Source: Siphlonurus alternatus
Lineage: Eukaryota > Arthropoda > Insecta > Ephemeroptera > Siphlonuridae
DNA: 64,000 nucleotides
Direction of reading: 5' to 3'
Assembly: GCA_949825025.1 (NCBI GenBank)
Contig: OX463781.1
Coordinates: 37,040,366-37,104,365 of the forward strand
Position 1 is the first letter of the stretch. Each line of letters opens with the position of its first letter. Below are positions 12,301 to 21,300 of the stretch, in pieces. The translations under genes and the position numbers were made by a program. The notes beneath the pieces are model-generated. The model ran no database searches. It was not told the origin of the DNA and was given only the letters and a program-made list of their open reading frames with translations.

Positions 12301-15300
12301 TTTTTACTGACTGCGTACAGGGTACCTACGGGCTAGATACTGATTGCTACCGGAACTTACAGGTTGTCTTACCAGTAGAAATTTTGAACGAACCCTGTAG
12401 GTACCCTGTAAAAATGTAACATCCACAGGGTGTGTACAGGGTTCTACAGGGTAAGCTACTGGTTACCTACTGGTTTAGAGCTACTGGTTGGCTACAGGGT
12501 ATTTACAGGAAAGAATCGACTTCAATTTTGCACTAGGGTAGTCTTTTATAGAAAGACAGAATTCTTATAACTAGGCCCTTGAAATTTAGAGGACAAAAGA
12601 ATTACAGTTTTAATTGCACAAGACTACAACAAATGATTTTACTTTTATATCAGCTGCAATTGCTTACCTAAGGAAGTAAGGAAAATCTTATAGGCAAATG
12701 TTATACTGTAATTAGAACCTACATATTTTAACTCAGGCATAAATTTGATTTTTACAGAGGTTACTATCAAAATGCAAGATTTTTAATTTATGCAAGTCAA
12801 ATGGCAAATAACACTGCACACATTGTAACAAAAGATCAAGAGGTTCTCATATTGAATTAATAACCAATTAATGGAGTGAATTATAAGAATGCAGCGCTGT
12901 ACCGCTGTAGCTTTTACCTGCCAATTTTTCCAATTAATGTAGAAAAAGCAATGTTAAAAGCATAAAAAAAACAGAAAAAAAACTGCTTTTAACCATGATA
13001 CAACTATAATAGATAGGTCCATCAGCCCTACGAATTTGGACTAATCTGCACATTTTGGCCCAAAACACCCAAGGTGACGTCACGTAGTGAACTCAAAACA
13101 GCTGTTTCGCTGCACGAAGGGGCCCCTACCGGAGCAGAGTTTTTTTCAACATTAGCGAGAATGTTGCTTTTTATCTCATCTCAAATTTGATATTTATTTG
13201 CAATACTACAAGCCAAACCGGTTGCAGTAACGTATTAAAAGAATTTTTAAACACTGCAATTCCCAAGCAATCTAGGGTAGAAGTTCGTATCTTTGTTCAT
13301 AAAGCATACATTAAAGCTGCTATTGGCTGTGCACAGATTAGTCACCTAGCGTTTGCGCAGCTTCATTTGGATTCAAGCTTTCTTTTCATGCACACTTTGC
13401 AGAGCCACGCGCAGTAGACTACTAACATTTAAAACTCGTTTCTACGCAGCTTTTCTAAGCTGTTGCTATTAATTTACGGAAAACTCTATAATAGAGCAGA
13501 AAAAATTAAACGTATGCACCGTGCGCATGGGACGGCCCTGGCTTTTTACTGCTATAAGTAAGCTAAATTCTGTGTTAATGATAACTGGATAATTGATCAA
13601 ATTAGAGTGTATTATAAAGTACATACAAACCCTGCTTTTGAACAAAACATAGAAGGTCTGGAAATATTAAATACAGAAATTTTCTCTCTCAAAACACAAA
13701 CTGTAAAGCTGCACCCAAGAGGTACCAATATTGCACTGTAATTGTTTCGTGACTTTTTGATGATTTTTTTCAGACGCGGTAAAGTTTTTCCAAATATATT
13801 ACTGCGGATGCTTTTTTGTTTGAAAGCTCTTGGGTGCAGCTATAAGTTAACTTATAATCCCTTGTATACTGTACCTATTGTTTTTGTAGAAGAAATTCCA
13901 TTAGAGAGAATTTTCCAAACATCTTCCAAATCATTTACTAAGATGTTTTGTTCTAGCAATGCTAACTGAGCAATTGGATCACTCTTTTGATCATTTTCTT
14001 CACCTGCTGATATTGACAAATCACACTTGTTGCCCCAAAGTGACACCTACAAAACACATAAACAAATATTAATTCAGGGCTTACACGTGAGACCAAGGAA
14101 TTTCTGTCATAAATATTTAAAAATATGACTTTAAATTAAATTTATGTAAATAATTTTCTGTCAAATTTTCAGAACATGGTCGTTAAAAAAAAGTGTATTG
14201 GTGTAAAAATAGAAAATGAATTTTTGTTGCTCACTTCAAAAATAAATGCAAGGAAACAGAGAAATATAATCACTTAAAATATAATGAAGTAAAATATATA
14301 GTGTTATCAACATAACACCATAACATTTATTAAATGAGGTTCCAATGTTCCTGAATATAAGGACCAGGTGACAAAATTCTCCGCAAAAATATTTCATCCA
14401 AGGCTATTCTATGAAAGCTATTTCTAGCACTAAGAAATACAAATTATGTACTCTAATAATTTAAGTTTGTATTTAAGGCTTAACCTGAGAAATTTGGACG
14501 AAAAATTCGCTACAACAGATTTTCTTCAAATTAATTTGGTGGACTCACAACAATCGTCAAATTAGCTCTGAATTTTTTCGGAATTTTTTAACCGTTGGTT
14601 TAATTATAATTAATTTATTTAAATGAGAATTTTGTATCCTTCCAATGTTAAATTTGTTAATTAGCATTGCAAAAAAACTATACAACAGATTCTTTTACTT
14701 TTTTTTTTTTACTAAAACCTAATTTTTTAGACTATTTTTCTGAATTGTTTTCATATATTTTGAACCGTGGCGATGATCGTTTCCTATGTGTGATGAGAAA
14801 TGTGGCAACGTTCTCAAGGACTGTTGTCACCACCCCCTCCTAAAAATTTATGCTCATTCCAATGCAAACAGTGTTGCCACTATAGCCACGCCTCTTGACC
14901 TTGACAGACAAATTCTCAGGTTATACCTTAATTAAAAATATTAATATTTAGTTTTGACGGACTATTAATAAAATATGCAAGCTTATTGCTTCATAATTCC
15001 ATGCAATATCTTGATTCAGTCCTTTGGATTTTATTTTATTATTATTATTTTTTTTTTTTGTAGAACATTCTCTTTTTTTTTATGATACATAAAACAAAGT
15101 CTTCAAATTAGAATAGAATTGGAATTACTTTCTTTAACTTTTATTTCTCTAATATTTAATATGATTAATTGTGCTTATTATTTGAGCATACCTTCATGAT
15201 CTGAACAAGTTGTTGTTTCAAATCTATTTCCACACATTTTTCACTGCCTTCTGTGACAATTTCGTTCAAATAATCACCAAGCTCCTTCATGGCAGGAAGC

Positions 15301-18300
15301 GAAGATCTAAAGGCATCTCTCTTTTGCTGACCAAAGGGATCAAACGTTTGAAGTGCAGAGCTGTAACATTTATTTTATTTATTTATTTATTCACATTAAA
15401 TACCAGTTGGTACATTGTGACTACATTATACAGTTATTTAATATCTGAAAACACAAAAAGAAATTAGTAAAACAATACATACATACAATTTATATGGCAT
15501 TAATTTTAATTCATTTTAAAATAAACTTGTACACAAAACTTTGTTAAAAAAAAAAATAATACTGTAGAGGACAATAATTGTATGTACAGTAAATTTTTTC
15601 TAAATAGACATAGACATAGACATAATAATAATAATAAAGGGCATCCAGCTACGGGAAGGGCGTAGGCTCTTCTCTGGCTCGCGGTACGTGTCCCCCCGCG
15701 CTCAGGAAGGACATGCGGGTTGGCGGTTGCCTTGCGAGTGTGACCTCTGGCCCGTAGCCTGTGGTTCTTGAACCACAGGGCGGCCAGGGCATTGGTTTGG
15801 GAAGCCCAAAATGCATCCCCACCTCTAAGTGCCCTGGTTAAAGGCATCCAGCACCCAAGAGTGCTAGCGGAAATGTGTCTCACCGCGCCTAGGAGAGGAC
15901 CTGCCCGAGAGGCTGTGTGATGGGCTATTTGCGGGTGTACCCGGGAAGTCCTCATTGCCCGCAGCTGAGTAGGAGACGCTGGATCATAACATCACCAACA
16001 GGATCAGCGGGCGCCTTCACCTTGGCCCAATTGGGCCCGGTGCTGGCGCTTAAACACCCCAACTAAGTTGGGAGTTCAAAACCCGAATAATAATAATAAC
16101 CACCACTTCTCCCCCCTGCATGTTTTTCCTTGCATGTTGCTTTTGCCCAAGTATTCGCTTGCAATAGGATCGGTGTTAGATGCTTGCATGCTGCACTGTG
16201 CCCCAGCGCTGTGTTTATGAGGGGATTGGGAGCATGTGGGATGATGCATGCAGGGGGGGCCCATGTCCACCTTGTCGTGGTGTGGGGGCTCCCCGTCAGG
16301 GGTCTAACGGGCAGGGAGGGTAGCCAGCCTTCGTAAGGAGGTAACGGAGTGTGGGACCGTGCTTTGGGTTTCCACCTGGGGAGTTGTTCCTTGGGCTTCT
16401 CTTCAGTACCAGTACGCTGGACAAGGAAAATATGAAAAGTTCTTTAAAGGAGCGAGTTAATGGCGACCGGTCGAAAGGCCGCACAGGGGGTTCAGGTACT
16501 GGTCCGTCTGTGTCAAATGAGCTACCCGTACCAGTGGAACGTGGTGAATCTTCCTCACAACATCGAGGGAGGCGCGGCGCTGCGCCACTCAGGGCTACCG
16601 CGCGTGCAGCTGCTCCGGCTGCGCAGGCAGGTGGTGGTTTGGAGGAGCCCAGAGCTCCTCTCACTGCCGCTGGCCTTGTACGCCAGCGCACGAAGTGGAC
16701 CAAGGACATGAATATGTCGGTCATGCTTGCGTACTATAGGAGTACCAACATTGAGAGAGAGATGGAAGGGTATAGGGTGAGAATGTTTGCCGAGTGGAAG
16801 AAGATTTTTCCGGACACGACAATGGACGAGCAGCGAGTTTGCAGCCAGCTGCGTTCCATCATGAGTAGAGGAGCTCTCTCGGCAGCAGAGCAAGATCAGG
16901 TCAAGAGGGAGATAACACAGGAGCTGCAGTTACATCAGCAGCAAGATCCTCTCATGGACAGTGGTGAAGAAGAGGAGGGAAATTTGGAAGATGTACAACC
17001 TAAGCCTCAACTAGAGGGTGATAGAGGGGAAGCTCAACAACAGTCGGAAGTAGATTTACTTGGCAAGTTTAGGGACTCGTATGAGTCTTTTAAGCTGCAG
17101 TACCAGGGTGTTCCATTGGAAAGTCGCCCTCGCATTCCCAAGTTAAGGTGCAATGCCCAAGTGTTTGCTTCTGTTGTGGTTGCTGATCAGGTGTTGGGGC
17201 CTGATGTAGCTGGTTCAACTCTGGAAGAGGATTCGGGGCTTGTGCATTGTGCTGCATTAGCTGTTTGTCAGACGCTTGGTGTCGAGATCAAGACGTCGCA
17301 GCGGCAGCAACGAGTCTCCAAGAGTGTACCGAAAGATTACACGCCACCATGGAGGAAAAGGATCGAGGAGCGAATTAGCAGAGCTCGACGGGAGATTGCC
17401 CATCTTGTAGCGTTCTTCGCTGACACGCAGGGGTGTAGTAAGAAGGTCATGGCAGGTATTCGCTCTATTGCGAGAAGTATCAGGGTAAGGAGGACGGACA
17501 GGGACTTCGAGAAGAAGCTCCGAGAGAAGGAAGAGCAACTGAGACAGCGAATTGCAGCGCTTGGTGCCCGTATCAGGCGATATAATGAGGCAGCTAAGCG
17601 GAGGCAGCAAGAGAGTCTTTTTGCTGCTGATCAGAAGTTGTTCTATCGGAAATTGGAGGAAGAGGGCAAAGAGGAGCAACCTCAGCGGCCACCCAAAGCA
17701 GAAACAATGGCAGAGTTTTGGTCGTCCATTTGGTCGGAGCCAAAGCAACACTCTGAAGATGCTTACTGGTTGCGAGAGGAAGAGGAGGAATGCAGAGACA
17801 TTCCGGCAATGCCAGCAGTTAGTATTACACTGGCTGATGTACAGGCTGCAATTAGGAAAACGCAGAACTGGAAGGCTCCGGGTGTGGATGGCATTCACAA
17901 CTTCTGGTGGAAGTATTTTAAAACTACTCACCAGGCTCTTGCTACTCACTTTCATGAGGCCTTGGAAAATCCGTCCATTGTGCCAAGATTTTGTACGCTT
18001 GGAATTACGTACATGAAGCCGAAGTCAGGTGATTCATTGAATCCCAAGAACTATAGGCCAATCACATGTCTTCCCACTCTGTACAAGATCTTCACATCCA
18101 TTCTGTCGATAAAGATTTATGACCATCTTGTCGCGAATGGACTTCTTGCTGAGGAGCAGAATGGCTGTCGGAAGGGCACGAGGGGATGTCGGGAGTTATT
18201 GGTAGTTGACGCTGTTGTGTCTCAGCAGGCTCGTAGAAAACACCGTAATATTTCAGTAGGTTGGGTTGACTACAAGAAAGCCTTTGATTCAGTCCCCCAT

Positions 18301-21300
18301 TCCTGGCTCCTCTCTGTACTTCACATTTACAAAATTCATCCTTGCATTGTTCAGATTCTCACTTCTTGCATGGGCATGTGGAGGACTTGTCTTCATGTAA
18401 ACCAAGGGGGGGTCAGCTACAAGACCAGAGAGATGCGAATCTCGAGAGGTATTTTTCAGGGAGATAGTCTCAGCCCATTATGGTTCTGTCTTGCATTGAA
18501 CCCGCTGAGCAGGATGCTCCGAACCTCTGGGTATGGTTACGTTCTACAGAGGAATCCAGAAGTTCGCATTTCTCACCAGTTTTACATGGATGACCTCAAG
18601 TTATATGCTTCTGGTGAAGACCAGTTGCACAGCATGTTGAACTTGTCAAAAGTTTTAGTGATGCAATTTGCATGGAGTTTGGTCTTGACAAGTGTGCTGT
18701 TGTGCATGTGAGAAAAGGGGAGATTCAAGATCCACAAGAAGGCTTGCGGCTCATGGGAGGCACCGTTATTCAAGACTTGGGTGTCGAGGAAAACTACAAG
18801 TACCTCGGTCTGCAGCAGCTAATTGGCATTAAAGATGTAGATGCCAGAAAACAAGTCGAGAAAAAAGTGCTGTCTCGAGTCGACAAGATTTGCAAGTCTT
18901 TTGTCAGTGCGAGGAACAAGATTACTGCGATTAATACGTGGGCTATCCCTGTGGCTGGATATACGTTTGGTGTCGTCAGGTGGTCGGAGACGTCACTGCA
19001 AGCTTTTGATAGAAAAGTAAGAACCACCCTCACGAAGCACAGGATACATCACCCGAGGAGCTCAGTCGAGAGACTGTACCTTTCACGTCATGTAGGTGGA
19101 AGAGGTTTGATCAGCATGGAGATGATGTGTCGTCAGCAGGAGTTGAAACTTCGGCAGTACTTTGTGTCACGTGGTGATGGGTTGCATGCAGCTATTTGCA
19201 ACCAGGACCGTGGCTACACTCCGCTACATTTGAGTGAGAAAGAGTTTCAGCCTGCCATTAGAACCCAGGCTGACAGAGTCTTGGAGTGGTCAACAAAAGC
19301 ATTGCATGGTCGGTTTGCTGCAGCGTTGTCTTCGGATAAGGTGGACACCAAGAGTTCCACGGAGTGGCTGCGGACAAGTGGGTTGTTTGCGGAGACAGAG
19401 GGCTTTGTCTGTGCCATACAGGATCAGGTCATCAGGACTAGGGCGTATGAGCGACACATCCTCAAAGTCAACATCAGTGACCGGTGTCGTCTTTGCAAGC
19501 AGGCTAACGAGTCCATTCAGCATGTCACTGGGGGCTGTCCAGTGCTTGCTCCAAAAGAGTACTTAGAGCGCCACAATTCTGTTGCCAAAGTTGTACATCA
19601 AGCTTTGGCCAAGAAAGTTGGTCTCATTGAGACAGAGGTTCCGTACTATAAGTGCAAGCTGGAACAAGTTCTCCGTAATCAGGATGCAAAAATCCTGTGG
19701 GATTCTGCCATCACCACAGATAGAGCTGTTGAAGCAAACAGACCTGATCTTGTTCTCTTCGACAAGAAAGCTCGAACAGCAGTGATTGTCGACATTGCTG
19801 TCCCGCTGGACGAGAATCTTGTGACCACAGTGTCGGAGAAAAAGCGCAAGTACCAGCCACTTGCTGTCGAGCTCAAAGACATGTACCAGCTCCGTAGTGT
19901 TGATGTGGTTCCAGTTGTGATCTCTAGTAACGGTCTTGTGACCAAAGACTGGTCATTTGCCAGAGAGAAGTTGGCTCTCAAAGAATACCACATGCGTGTC
20001 ATGCAGAAGGCTGCTATTCTTGGCACGGCTAACATTGTGTGCAAGGTTTTGAGCTTGTAGCACCCCCGCATGTGTACCCGCATTCCCCTCTCAATGTTTG
20101 GTACGGGCGCTTGCACCTTGGCTTGATTGAGCCCGGTGTTAGTGCTTATGAAGAAGAAAGCAAGAAAAAGACATAATAATAATAATAATAAAATAAAGTA
20201 AAAAAATAAATGAAAACTTGTACATAAATACGTAATTAAATGCTGTACGTGACATATACTAATGAAAAAATATCTAACAAACTTGGTACCCTTGATAGCT
20301 GAAGCTTTAACTTTATTTGTAACTTGAAGGTCCTTACATAATTCAACTAGAAAACCAATGGAGATAAGGACATATTTTACATTATAATACAGAAAGCTAC
20401 CACTAATAGACAATAATGATTGTATAAAAAAATACAATTTCACAATTAGAAAATATACCTAAAATTATGCTATTCTGAATATTTTCAATTTTTTTGGAGT
20501 GCAGTGCGGGAACTAATTTTTCAAAAATATTTAAAATATCTGAATTAGGGTGGTACACCTGATGGGACAACCGTGACATCATTTTGTTGTGCTGTGATTG
20601 GCTATTGATGATGTCACGGTTGTCCCATCAGGTTGTACCACCATAATTCAGATATTTTAAATATATATTATTTTTAAATTAGTTCCCGCATTCCAAAAAA
20701 TCTGAAAAAATTCAGAAAAGCACAATTTTATGTATATTTTCTAAATATGAAATAAAAAAATGCAACCATAATTGTCTATTTCCTCCATTGTGTTGCAGAA
20801 CAATACATTGATGTGATTATCTTACCCAGAGTCTTCTGCGCGCAATGTTTCTAACAAAACATTGTTCAATGTCTGTCGCGTGGTCCGATTATTGCGTGAC
20901 GCTTTAGTTCCATTTTGCGCCCGCCAGAGTGACCAGAGGCGCCACTAGCGAGCGGTTTTTGTTGACTATGCGCCATTGTTTAACATAGGAAATTCGCGAG
21001 TTGATGCCTAAATGTAACGATAACTTCTAAAATACCACACCAAAAAGTAAAAAAAATGTAATAATTTTGTACTACGTTAATCCAGGTAATGTAAAAATTA
21101 ATTATTAGCAAATATTACGGTACTTTATCTTATTTTAAGCACATAGAAGAGACGACGCAGACTGAGGTTGGCGTTTCATTGCCTTTTATGTGATTCTGTG
21201 CAATCATAGATGTTGGACGGGACTTCAGTCACTCCAGTATTAAGGTCTAACAGCATAGAAACTTGTAGATTACCGAATTACTGCTATATCTTCAGTATGT

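Larger units (their letters stand above)
16100..20172 (+). mobile_element. R4/Dong-like non-LTR retrotransposon in a TAA microsatellite, near full length
   Basis: Bounded by TAA repeats (16087-16099 and 20172 on). Frame 1 (16351-18711) holds a Myb-like segment (TKWTKDMNMSVMLAYYR), then RT boxes NWKAPGVDGI, YRPITCLPTLYKI, VDYKKAFDSVPHSW, GIFQGDSLSPLWF and FYMDDLKLYA (FxMDD catalytic box). Frame 0 (from ~18630 to 20060) holds the RT thumb, a zinc knuckle (CRLCKQ ... HVTGGC) and a restriction-like endonuclease (RPDLVLF ... VIVDIAVP ... KKRKY). This is the R4/R2-type order, and Dong elements are known to target TAA repeats. A single -1 shift separates the frames near 18620-18650. Located in ARMT1 intron 3, antisense to ARMT1. 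Confidence 0.85.

Noticed and set aside
13187..13417. 76-residue ORF in ARMT1 intron 5
   Set aside because: No domain, no splice partners, antisense to ARMT1.
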